Shown: piece by piece, positions 10,301 through 22,300 of the stretch
Position numbering within the stretch: the stretch's first letter is position 1
Layout of the letters: each line of letters starts with the position of its first letter
DNA from: Mansonella perstans
Lineage: Eukaryota > Nematoda > Chromadorea > Rhabditida > Onchocercidae
Length of the DNA: 64,000 nucleotides
Direction: 5' to 3'
Assembly (NCBI GenBank): GCA_037074765.1
Contig: JBAMDO010000210.1
Span: 30,402-94,401 of the forward strand
Made by a program: the position numbers and the translations under genes
Notes under the pieces: generated by a model
Seen by the model: only the letters and a program-made list of their open reading frames with translations
The model's database searches: none
What the model was told of the DNA's origin: nothing

Positions 10301-13300
10301 TTGATATGAGTCATCATTACTACCTGTCATCATTATTATCATTATTATTGATTATTGTTATTTCGTTATGATTTATTATACTTATGATGGTAACTCACGC
10401 ATAAATCCTGTCACTATCAAATTTAGGTTAACCATAAAATGATGACTGTCTAAATAATGCTTTGTAAACAAATGTTACCTATGGAATTTAATTTTGTTAT
10501 CAAGGCATGTACATACACACATATGTTCAATTTTCTGGTAGTTTTTTCTGTTTTTTTCGTTTGAGCAATTTTTCTTTTCTTTTTTTTTTAAAACTTTTTT
10601 CTGTTTTGAAGAGAAAATCACGAAAAATTTTCACTGAGAGGAATCTCTCATATGCGAAAAAATATTTTCAGTAAAAAAAAAATTTAATTTCTTCTCTTCG
10701 GTATATAGCTTATATACATAACGTAAATAGATATTGCATTCATCTGTGAAACTTTATTTTAAGTTAAATTCTTTTCTCAATTTTTTTTCATTCTTTTTTT
10801 TTTTTTTTATTGTTTACGCGTTTCTGGTTTGCAAAGTAAGATATAACTGCATGCGTTTTTTGTTGGTGTCCGAGTAATCATGTTGTTTTTTTAAAATTAG
10901 AAAAACATTTTAGTTTGTTTTTTGTTTTCTTTTCCAGCTTTTTTTTTCTTGGAAGTTTCATTTATCAATTTAATTTATGTAGCAAAAGATTATAAGCAAA
11001 TGTTTTTCGATGCAAAAATTATTTTAAGGAAAAAAAACACCCTAAATAGGCACAAATTTTGCATATATTTATCATATTTCATTTTACATTTGAATTTTTT
11101 TATATTTCAAAACACATTTTGATTCTTTTTATTTTCTCTCCTAATTTTTTTTTGGATATTAATTGGAAAATCCTAACTAGTATTTGTGTTTTCATAATAT
11201 TATAAAAAGCTGTTTTTTTTTTTTAATTCTTATTTCTAAACCAAATAGCGTTAAAACTTTTTTTTCATGGTAATATTAATTTTTTTAAATCATTGAATAA
11301 CGATTTATCGCTACTCGTAGTATTGAAACAAACGAATTATGAAAAACTTGTCATTTAAATAATTTATGAAAGTTTTTTAATGGATATGGTCATTAGTAGC
11401 CGATGATAATGACGATATCAATCCATTTTCTTTTTTTTAATTTATGTTTTAGTGTACAAATAATTTGAAGTAACAGTCGTAATTCACTAATGAAGAATGA
11501 GAAGGAAAAAACATTTGACAATACGATTTCTTCTTATTCAATTGATAAAAATATTAAATCCGATCTGATCTGATCTAATCATTGCTGTCTTTTTTCGTCT
11601 TTATCTTCTTTGTTTTTTCAATAATTATAAATTCCCTGAAAAATATGTTGATTTTTCAGCTGTTCTGTCAAATTAATTAGTTCCTTCTCTCCTTTTTTTC
11701 TTTTCTTGAATTTATATTCATCAACTTATCATCAAGTTTTCCTTTTTTTTTCTAATGAAATAAGAGAGAAACAATAAATGAAAATCACTTAACATTGAAG
11801 CTTTTCTTTTTTGCAATTATCGCAGTAAAATTCTTTTAACGTATTCAAACTTTTTTTGAAAAAAGAACAAAAAACTTTTATTTGAAAGTTCGTTTTCTGT
11901 AATATGTTTACTAATTTAATTGAACAATTCCTTCAGTTTTTTTCTTTTTTTCTATTCTTAGTGGTTTTTACTCTTTTTTAACATTGTATTTAAATAATTT
12001 ATTTTCGTAGCATTATTCGGTATTTTATATGTATGTGTATGTGTTTGTGTATGTGTATATTATCTTGAAATTTTAATCTGCAATAATTTGAAAAGATAAA
12101 ATTTGACAAAAATTGTTGCCAATTAAATTGAATATTTAAAATTCTTTTTTACTAAATGAATCTATGATTTAAAGTCACATTTCGATTACATTTAAATGTC
12201 ATGCTATTTTAAAATGATCAATGATAAGATAAATCTAAAAATTGCTATGAAAATCAAATCTTTTTTTAATCATTAAAACACGTGGGCTGATTTACGTTTT
12301 AATATATTTATTTTAAAAATAACTCTTGCTTTCAAAATAAATTTGTGCAAGGATTCTAATTTTGCTGTTGAAATATAATGGAAAATAAATTAATGCACTG
12401 AAAATATAAGATAATTTAAATTTAAATACTTCAGCAAGATAGTTTTGCAATAAAACCAAAAGATCCAATAAGTTTTTTTCTTTTGTTATTTTTTCAAAAT
12501 TTTTTGCGATTTGTAACAAACAAAATTTGTAATTGGGGAACCTTAGTCAGTTTATAAATCAAATAATTTTTTCTATTCATACTTCTCAAATTTTTTATTC
12601 AAATATAAAATATATTGTAGTGATATATTGTTTAATATTTTCGAACTCAAAATGTAATTTTTTAAAAAGAGATTTCCCTTCTTCTACTTTCAAAACTTTG
12701 CCACATTTAAAATAAAAAATTCTGTACGAAAAAACTACATTATAATAGATCAAATAAGATCAAGTCTAAACATTAATTTGATCAACTATAAACATTAACT
12801 GTATCAATCGTTAGCGATTAGGTAGAGCAAGTCTCAATATTTTCCAATTTCTCTATTTATCTTCAAAAATTTAAAAAAAAAATATTTTAGTTTAAACAAA
12901 AAAAAGACGAAAAAGATAGAGCATTTTATGTGTTACATATAATTATCAGTCATTTCTCAATCTCTTTCCCATTCTTCAAAATTTTTCAAAAATTTTTCTC
13001 AATTCAATTAACAGTTGTTTGTGTGCAATTTTCCAATCATTTCGTATGTTATTTTGCGATGTTCCCTTTTTCCATTGCTCACTTTGCTTCCTTTTTTTTT
13101 GATTTTCATAAAATTTGAATTATCGGCCATTTATTAATTGGGAAATTAATTATTGATTATTTAGATCACCAGTATTAAAGATAAAAAAAAATGAAAAATG
13201 AAAAAAATCGAAGCAATAAATTATATCTTTTACTAAAATATTTAACTAATGGAATGAAGAAGAATTAAAATTAGCAATGTTGTTTTTGAAATAGCGTAGC

Positions 13301-13372
13301 CCAACTTTGTTTTTTAAAAGAATCAGAAAAACAAAAAACAAAATAATCGCAAATGAACCAGAATTTGTCAAT

Positions 13373-13426
13373 TTAATTTCGCTTCCTTTTAAAAGCTTTC
13401 TTGCTTTTAAAAGAAAGCGAAATTAA
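13373..13426. repeat. Near-perfect hairpin, 24 bp stem
   Basis: The arms 13373-13396 and 13403-13426 are reverse complements over 24 bases with a single mismatch and a 6-base loop. It lies in non-coding DNA. It could be a small inverted-repeat element or a foldback transcript. Confidence 0.8.
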
Positions 13427-14091
13427 AGAAGTCAAAACATTAAGTCTTTCAATTAATTTTATTCCGAGACTTTAATTATTTTCGTTTCTCTGAATTATTT
13501 TCTTATAAGGAGAATTGGAACTAAATTTCTCGTAATAGGAAACAAAAATATTTTTAGTACTACAGCAAAAATCAGTTAAAAAAATCAAAAATCAGTACTG
13601 TAGGTAATTTCACAGAAAATATGAAATAAATTTGAAATGAAGAAATGGAATTAAATTGACATTCAATATTGGACTGGTTTCCGTTGTTTTTATGTTCAAA
13701 AAAATTTGCTGAATTATTATGTTTGACATTAATTATGATAAATAATAGTTGATTATCACAAATGATAAACTCTTGCAAAGTTTTCAAGTTAATTTTCATA
13801 TTTTTGTTTTTTTTTTTTGAAATATTAGCAGACATGAATGAATGATTGATTTTCAAGCATTTCCTTTTTTTTCTCTCTTGAAATATTCAGGTTTTCAAAG
13901 TACCGAATTAAAACTGATAATGTCAACATATATTGATAATTTACTCTCTTTTTGTGCTTTGCAAAAGAAAATCAAAAGCGAAAAAACCTGCTGCAATTAC
14001 AGTTTTCTAAAAAAAGTTAAAATTAGCATTGTTTGTTTAATTACAAACTAGTGAACATTTGTTGATGATCAGTTTGTGTTTTTAATATTTC

Positions 14092-14870
14092 CACGAACTT
14101 GCACCACAATCGAATACATCATCCACATATCACCATGGAAGATTCAGAACTTAGGACGGTCCACCATTTCAGTTATCTAGGAAACATTATTTCCTCGAAC
14201 GCCACGATCGAAAAATAGATATGAACAACAGAATGGCAAAGACATACGGGATCTTCGGAAGGCTCCATAAAAGAGTTTGGTACAACAAACATCTGAAGAA
14301 TAGAACCAAAGCTGCTGTTTATAGAACCATCATACTGTCTACTCTTTTATATGGGTTTGAACCGCGGGCCATCTACCGCATCACCTCGAACCTTCCATTA
14401 ACGATGCCTGCACTGAATCGTAAAAACATCCACTGCATTGATCATGTAACAAATGAGACAATCCTTCAACAAGCAGCTATCACTAGCATTGAAGCCATGC
14501 TGCTAAAGATGCAGTTGCGCTGAGAAGGGCACGTATCCAGGATGGAAAATCACCGTCTTTCAAAGATTGTCCTTTATGGTGAACTTACCATGGGCGAGTT
14601 TTGCACAAGGCGTAAAAAAATAAACCCTGAAGTAACACCTCAATTTGGATCATACTGAATAGCATCAGTGGTCCTCTCTGGCTTCCAAAAAATATGGAAA
14701 CACACTGTACACAACACTGTTTCCGTTGAGATTATTCGCAGAGCCTACCCTGGGGAAAAAAAAAACGTGGAGAAATCCGAGCCAAAAGCGAGTCTCTCGC
14801 CGTGTCCCTACGCAAATGGACTATCCTGCATCGACCTTTCCAGTTAGCGCGCTTGCAATAAACATGAGTT
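14092..14870 (+). mobile_element. Non-LTR retrotransposon fragment (3' part of ORF2)
   Basis: The translation shows the C-terminal part of a LINE ORF2: a FSYLGNIISS block at about 14165, a stop, then a 101-codon frame at 14221-14523 with RMAKTYGIFGRLHKRVW and AAVYRTIILSTLLYGFE, and after a further stop EGHVSRM and LSKIVLYGELTMG. It parallels 46700-47300 of the larger copy at 44 kb almost block for block, so both come from one family, probably RTE-like. The upstream RT and endonuclease are absent, which fits 5' truncation. GC content is clearly higher than the flanks. The copy is non-functional. Confidence 0.88.
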
Positions 14871-15530
14871 AAAACTCCTTCAAATCTTTCTTCACCACGT
14901 CACGAATAACTCACTGTTTATTTTCAAATGATTTTTTTTTCCATTTTAATTTATTTAATAATGAAATTTAAAAATTCCACTTGAAAATGTCTTTAGCGTC
15001 ACTTTGTCTTTAATTGAGAAATAAATTAATTTTACACTAATTAAATAAACAGTACTATTTTTTTTCTTTGTACAGTACCGATAGCATTGGAAAAAAAATT
15101 TTGCATATTTCTTTCTTTTTCGTTTAATTTACGAAAATAATTTCTAAAATTATATTAATATAAATTATTATCAAAATTTAGCTTACAATTTCTTACAATA
15201 AATAAAACTACGTAAATAATACAATAAAAGATTGATCCAATATTAATCCCAATCATGGTAATAATGTTATAAGTATCAGTGGTAGCGTAGAAAGTCATGT
15301 GATTGAATTAATAACAACAATAATAATAATAATGTTGTTTGACTTAACAATCATAATAAATGTGGAATGTGGATAATAATGATAAAGATGCTTACAATGA
15401 TCATTTGGTTGAGCAAATAATAATAATAGTAATGTAAAGTTTAATGTAATAATCGTGGAAAATGTAGAATGATGATGATAAAACGAGAATGAAAAGAATG
15501 AATGATATGAATTTTCCATTATGTTAAGTA

Positions 15531-15890
15531 ATGATTAGAACTAACAAAAAAAAACCTGCAAGAAGAGCAAAGTTAATTTATTGCAGGAATAAAATTAAAG
15601 CTTTGTGGAGGAACCGAAAGAACAAAAGCATTTACAATTTGATAGTTGTAAATGCTTTTGTTCATTATTTATTTTCTTTAAAAAAAAACAATAGTAATAA
15701 AGAATTTTTTAAAAACAAAATAATTAGTTGTCGATTGTTTTCCCTTCAGAAATTCTATGATTTCGTGTTATTATTGATCAGTTTTTTATTTTATGTAATC
15801 TTTTGTTTTTTTGTGGATAGTTTCAATAGTTATTCATTTTTGATTTTCAGGACAATATTCCTTTGGAATTATAGAAGCTATTTTTGTTGA
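15531..15890 (+). CDS. 119-codon frame with ATG, basic then hydrophobic (doubtful)
   Basis: A true ATG opens a frame that is strongly basic at the start (MIRTNKKKPARRAKLIYCRN), then has a hydrophobic half (FVLLLISFLFYVIFCFFV). No family recognised. Its length is only modestly beyond chance for T-rich DNA, and it contains the perfect 18 bp hairpin at 15620-15663, which is unusual for coding sequence. I do not regard it as established. Confidence 0.12.
   Translation: MIRTNKKKPARRAKLIYCRNKIKALWRNRKNKSIYNLIVVNAFVHYLFSLKKNNSNKEFFKNKIISCRLFSLQKFYDFVLLLISFLFYVIFCFFVDSFNSYSFLIFRTIFLWNYRSYFC
15620..15663. repeat. Perfect hairpin, 18 bp stem, 8-base loop
   Basis: GAACAAAAGCATTTACAA (15620-15637) is the exact reverse complement of 15646-15663. 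The stem and loop size suit a foldback RNA or a small palindromic element, about 0.7 kb upstream of the nuclear receptor start. Confidence 0.85.
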
Positions 15891-16284
15891 TTTCTAGAAA
15901 AAAGAAAACAGGAAGAAAAATTACGACATTCCAGATGCATCAAATGTTGAAAGCTGAAAGTGCTGGAAAAGATATTGATGATATCGAAAAAAGTTCATTT
16001 TTACCTTTCAGTTGATGATTTAATTTTTCTCCTAAAATTCATTAGTAGTTGAAATAATTACATTTATGATTTAAGTATGGTGATTATGAATTATTCTGAT
16101 TAATTAAATTAAATATAACACTAACTGCATAGTTTAAAATGCTGCTAACTATCACGGTAGTATTTAATAGCAGGTAATAAACTGTTGCTGACTGATTCGG
16201 TTTATTTTTTATTTGTTTCACTTCATGAAATCAAATTTTAATAACGTTAACTTTTGGCTTAAAAATTAAATTTACGATACTAAA

Positions 16285-16294
16285 ATTATTGCAG
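16285..16294 (+). promoter_or_regulatory. Possible trans-splice acceptor for the nuclear receptor
   Basis: AAATTATTGCAG ends at 16294, 87 bases before the proposed start codon. No coding exon upstream pairs with it. It may be where a spliced leader is added or where a 5' UTR exon joins. Confidence 0.3.
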
Positions 16295-16381
16295 TAATTG
16301 TGTCTACTGATAAGATATAGTAATTATTATTTACATTTTAATGCGCGAAATGTACTCTTTTTTTTGCCAAATAAAAAGTTC

Positions 16382-19300
16382 ATGCAAAGTAGCAATGAAG
16401 TTATGATTAAAAAGAACATACAAATTTCATCGATTAATTATTTAGCTTATATGACTCTTTCATTACAAGGTAAAATTGCCGTATAATTATTTATTATTGA
16501 TATTTGATAGCATAGTATGTCATTTGATATTTGACGAAAACGCCTATTTAGATTATCTTTTCGTGAAAAAGAAACTGAAAAATTAAAAAATTAAAATTAC
16601 AATCATTTGTTCGATCAATTTTATCAATTATATAGTTTTATATAATTTAGTCTAAAAGAAAGTAACAAAAATTTCAATTACTGATTAATATGCAAAAAAA
16701 ATAATTTCATATTTTGAGTAAAGACGAATTACCACAAATTGCAATAATTTCCTTACAGTAAATATCCTTTCTGCTACCACTACTAATAATGATATGAATG
16801 CTTAAAATTCACATTTTTATAGTTGGTAATTGAAAATAAATGAATTCAAATCTATTAATGTTGTTTTTTTAAGTGCAAAAGTAGCAACAAAATTTATCGC
16901 AAATGCAATCACATATAATTAAATACCAATTGAAAAAAAGTGAATGGTGACAAAAAAACAAAAATACTGCAAAACATTCATGATAATAACTAGAAGAAAA
17001 CAATAATAAATAATTACTATAAAAGAAAGTCTCATGAAACAGTAAATTAATAATAATGAGTAATGTTGATTAAGTAAGCAAAAACAATAATAAATAGCAA
17101 ATGATAAGAAAGTAGTAATAACAGCAGTATCATTAGTAATAGCAAAAGAAATTGGAAACTTATATGATTGCTACTAATTAATTTAAATTAATTATCATTT
17201 CTAGACAGTAATGATTTATTATGTACAGTATGTGGTGATCAGGCAACAGGTCGACATTACGGAACAATTGCATGTAACGGATGTAAAGGTATATTTCTAT
17301 ATCATTAGTTCGAAAATTTAGTTAAAATAAAATCAAAAAACAAGATGTGATTATCATTCTCAGAAATTTTGTATTTTTTCACTTAGTGGTTATTAATTAA
17401 AAATTTAATATGGAAATAATGCCTCTCGTTTCGCTTTTTTCGTTTTCCCACACTACGAATAATGTCGTAATCTTTTCACGTGTAAAACTTCAATAACAAA
17501 TTTTAACAATTTAAATTGAAAAAATATTGCAATGATTTTTTTGAATCGGAAAATATCAAAATTAACATTTTAATACTTTTTAACTTAAAAATGTTAAATT
17601 TTTAAAATAATGATCTCATTTATTATATTGCACTTTATAATTCCCAGTATTCTGGATAATATTCTTTCTTTGTCCATAATAATAATGATGAAAAAGTAAA
17701 ATATTTTTTGGAATTCGAAAAGCAATTAACAGGAAAAACATTGATTAAGTAAAATAACAGATGTGATTACCTCATTTAGTGACTTCTTTAAAAGCATTTT
17801 TTTATGTTGTTGTTGTCGTTGCAGGTTTCTTTAGGCGAACCATTCGACGCAGTTATAGATACACTTGTCGTTTCAGTAGTAATTGCAATATTGATAAACG
17901 TAAGTTACGCGTAGGGAACTTTTTCGAGAAAAAATTCAGTTTCAAGAAGATTTTTCTTTTCTTTTTTATAAAGTTCTGAATTTTTTTCCACCATTTTTCA
18001 TTTTAAAGCAGTATTTTTTGCATATGATATGGAATGCTTTTATTCTTCCTTATTTACTCTTTTTCTAATTTATATTCGTTTAAGAATTAAAAAGTAATTT
18101 AGAGGAAGTGTAATTAGTGGCAAAAAAATTGAACTTAAAATTTAAAGAGAGAGAAGAAATTGGACGAGAAAAAGACTGTTAATTTAAACAAAAAAAAAAA
18201 GGATAAGAACAGAGCAGAAAAATTACAAAAATCCAAACATATTTGTTTTAATTTATGGTTTCTTCTTTTTTTTATTACTCTCAAATTTATCTTTTTTTTT
18301 ACGCAATAACGTTTCTCTATTGATTTCATTTGTTACAATAAAATTTTTCATTACAAGTAGTTTTACCAATTTGTTAAAAAATAATTTCTTTTTCTACCTT
18401 TTTTAAAAATTAATTTATCACAAATGCTTTCTTTTCGTTATCTATTTCTTTTAATTATTTATTTTTCTGTGCTGAAAAGATTAAAAATTGGTCAATTTAT
18501 TTTAAAAAAAAAATTGGTTGAATTGAATTTTTGAGAAATGATTGCAGATAATCGAGCAGTTTGTCGCTCATGTCGTTATATGCGTTGCATTAATGCTGGA
18601 ATGAAAATTGATGGTAAGTTATTCATTTATAATTATCATTTTATCATTGATAACCAAACATTGTTAAATATGTTTAAATAATTATATTCATCTTGTTTAA
18701 TTATTCTAATTTAGGCGGAAAAATGAGCATTGCTCAATAGTTTGATATTGTTATTAACTTTTTCATTTGGCCAAATAAGCAACAAAGCTAACTTGGACAA
18801 AAACAGACATAAAGAAGTAATTATGCTTTTTTGATTAATTAGTAAAAAGTTGAAAAAATTAATGAATATAATGTTGAATCATTAATTAAAGACGAAATTA
18901 AAATTGTTGTTTTAAAACGAAAAAAAAAACTTCGTATATCATCAGTTTATTCATACGTTTTTTTTCGAAGTTTTTTTTTCTAATTAAAATGAATTTAGAA
19001 AGCTTGTATAACATTTCAATGAATGTTTTAATATGAATTTCAATAAGTATCTATTATAAGTCTTGCTTTGATAAATTTACTTAACGTTTCATCTTACTAC
19101 TCTAATAATATCAAATATTATTAATGTACATTTTCAACTACTATTCTTATTGTTTGAGCATTATTCCAATCAATAAATTAACAAATCTTTTTTCTCCAAT
19201 ATATCATTTTAAAAGTTCATATCCGATAACAGTTTCTTGAATACGAATGATTCTTAATTACAAGACATCTAGAATTAAACTGACAATAATTGAAATATTT

Positions 19301-22300
19301 GGTAAATAATTTAAAATTTTAAACTGCTGTCATCAATCATTGGATGTTATAATTTAATTATTGCATGCCAAATTTTTTTTTCAACTGTACTGATGTATAA
19401 ATAACTCTATTTCAGTATTTTAGTATGTATTTCAATTAACAATCAGTATTACTAAGTAAAATTATTTAAGAGAATTATTTAGCCCTACTAGTACTATAAT
19501 ATATTTTGATACCAGCATTACATTCAGGCCTCAGGTCTGATTAATTTTTTTTTCAGCAGTGCAAAATGAGCGTGATGTAATCGGTAGGCGGAACCGTACT
19601 CCATCAACATCATCGCCTTCGACAAGTGTCACCGCTGCTGCTGCCCAAAGTACCACCAGTAATGGATTATCAAATATAAAATTGGAACAGGTCAAAATAA
19701 CCACCAATCGAAAGCAATCTTCTCGTAATGGGTATCAAATTTTAATCAACAACTAAGCAATTAATTGATAAATAATTATCAATATGTTAGGCAATTATGT
19801 TTAGACAGTTTATGATTTTAATCACAATTCGACTGATCACCTTTCAAATATTTACACTCGATAAATGATTAATCGCTACTTGGTAAATGACTGATTATTA
19901 TCTATTAGGGATATTCCAGACAATTTATGGTTTCTTCAACAACATCATCAACTTCATCATCAACCTCCACAATATCATCGTCGTGGGATACCCCACGATC
20001 GTTACTAGAAAGTCTTCTTTTATCTGAGAAAAAAATGCAAAGTTTGAGAGAAACAATTATGAAACAAACTGACGTCCCATTATGGACAAAAAATCAACTG
20101 GTAAGCAAAAAAAATTCAAAAAAATGAATGTTCCTTGTTTTATTCAAACTTTTTTAAAAACGCTCATTTGTGAAAATTTTCTGTTTAATTAAAAATAGTT
20201 TTTGGAAATTATAATTAAAAATTATAGGTATACATAAATAAGCATATTTTATTCCGGTATTTCTAATCGTCATTTCTATGTAAAAATTTTAATTTAGCAT
20301 ATTTACTTATTAGCTTTAATTTCAGCGAAATTTATATTATTTTGAGTTAAAAGATTAAAACAGACAATGTTCATATCATATTTACCGTTTCTGGAAATTT
20401 ACGAGCAAATTACAGTATGGAACAAATGATGCTGGCCGTACAGCAACAATTAGGGATATTTATACCAGCATTCATGGTCAATTATTACTTGTGATAGAAT
20501 GGGCAAAAACGTTACCACCATTTGCAGCACTTTCAACAGATGATCAGGTAATTTGCTTTTTTTTCTCTCAGATTTCCATTTCTGTTCCGGTTTTCATTTT
20601 TTTTTTTTTTTTTTTTTTGAAGAATTACATGTTATTATAGTTGTGTAAATGCTTGAATAATATTGAGTATTGTCAGTTTGCTGTAAATTTAGTAAAAAAG
20701 TAGTGGTGTAGTTTCGTGATTTTTGAAAATTATCAGTCAAATAAATATGAAGAAAACAATCATTGATGACATATTATAAATTTTAATTTAATTGATAAGC
20801 AATGAGAATTTCCTTTTACTTTCCATTTTTCGATATTTTAATTTCCATAACATTTATGCAAAGCACTGTAGCAAGATAATATTTGACGTTTTGATTAAAT
20901 CATCAATCTTTGATGTCTTTATCATTTTTTACAATCACTTACAGTAGCAATACAGAAATTCATACAAATTACAATAAGGAATACACACGCAAATTACAGT
21001 AATAAATATCATTCCATTTAATTGTACTACATCATTCCATTTAAACTTTTCAGTGTTCAAAAAATAAGTAAAATCTTCAATTATGATTTCATTTAATGTA
21101 TTTGTATAATTATTATCTTTCAATAATGATTTTTAAAAGAATCCAAGAAACGTACGATATCAAATTTGTCACATGTTATTTTGAATAAAAAATTAAAACA
21201 GAAAATGTTGCGATGATTTCTTTTTCTAAAAATTCATACGCAAATTACAATACTGGAATGAATATCATTTCATTTAATGTATTTGTTCTTGGATTCTGAT
21301 ATAAGTTTTTAATTATTCAGTTTATAGACAGCATTATTGAAGAATTACGCTTCACAACATATTATCCTCAGTGTTTCATATCGTTCCAAAGATAATTCAA
21401 ATTTCCTGAAATTACTCAACGATTCTTGTATACCACGTTGTGGTGATCATAATAGCACAGAATATGAACTCGAGTATGATGTTTTCTTCTTTTTCTCATC
21501 ACTTATGATCCATATCGTGTAAAGATTCGAACCTGGTATATATTATCGGAGAATTGATAATTTTATTAATTGCTGACTTAATTGGATATGGTTCATGGGC
21601 ATTTTATTTGGTATTAGATGAAGGAAGGAATGATGAATAGCTTTGTTAAATCCTTTTGAAAACTGCAATGAAAACTGCATGAAAATGAAAACTGCAACAG
21701 TTCAATTAATGACGACAATTAGTTGAAATACGCATCAATGATTTCGTTGCCAGGAAATGATGAAAAAAAACGGAAAAATGAAAATGGAAATTGAGATAAA
21801 ATAATAAAATAAATTACTTATAAATTATAAATCTATAACCAATTTATTCCTGTTAGATTTTAATATTTCAGAAATATCTATTTTCGGGATTGTGAACGTA
21901 TTATGGATCAGATTGTTGCACCAATGAAATTCCTCAAAATTGACGATGTTGAATTTGTTGCCTTAAAAGCTTGTGTCCTATTTAATCCTGGTTAGCTATA
22001 GTAATTTTGTGGTAAACTAAATTTTGCAATTAAAAAATGTTTTCTCTAATTATCATAATAACTGTTTATCCAATTTTAAGTCTTATCTCTTTCAACTATT
22101 ATTTTATATCATTATCAAATACGTAATTATCATTTATATTGGATACTGTTATAAAAGATATAAATTGATAATGATATATTTGTTAATGACATAAGAAGTG
22201 TTAATTGATAATAGTATAAAAAGTGTAAAAGATATCTTGTACGAAAATGAAAATTACATCAAAAAAATATAAAATATTGAGATGGTAATTAGGTTTGAAA

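Larger units (their letters stand above)
6391..16293. other. Gene-poor interval of about 10 kb
   Basis: This AT-rich stretch separates the C16orf89-type gene from the nuclear receptor. I see no exon chain in it. It holds a 30-base A run (7635-7664), a possible orphan membrane exon (7895-8026), a G-rich island (9600-9930), a long ATT microsatellite (10017-10300), a LINE fragment (14092-14870), two strong hairpins (13373-13426 and 15620-15663) and one 119-codon frame with an ATG (15531-15890). The 3' part probably includes the upstream control region of the nuclear receptor. Confidence 0.6.

Noticed and set aside
10012..10371. Long open frames of poly-Ile and poly-Asn on both strands
   Set aside because: They are translations of the ATT microsatellite, open in several frames at once, with no non-repetitive protein sequence.
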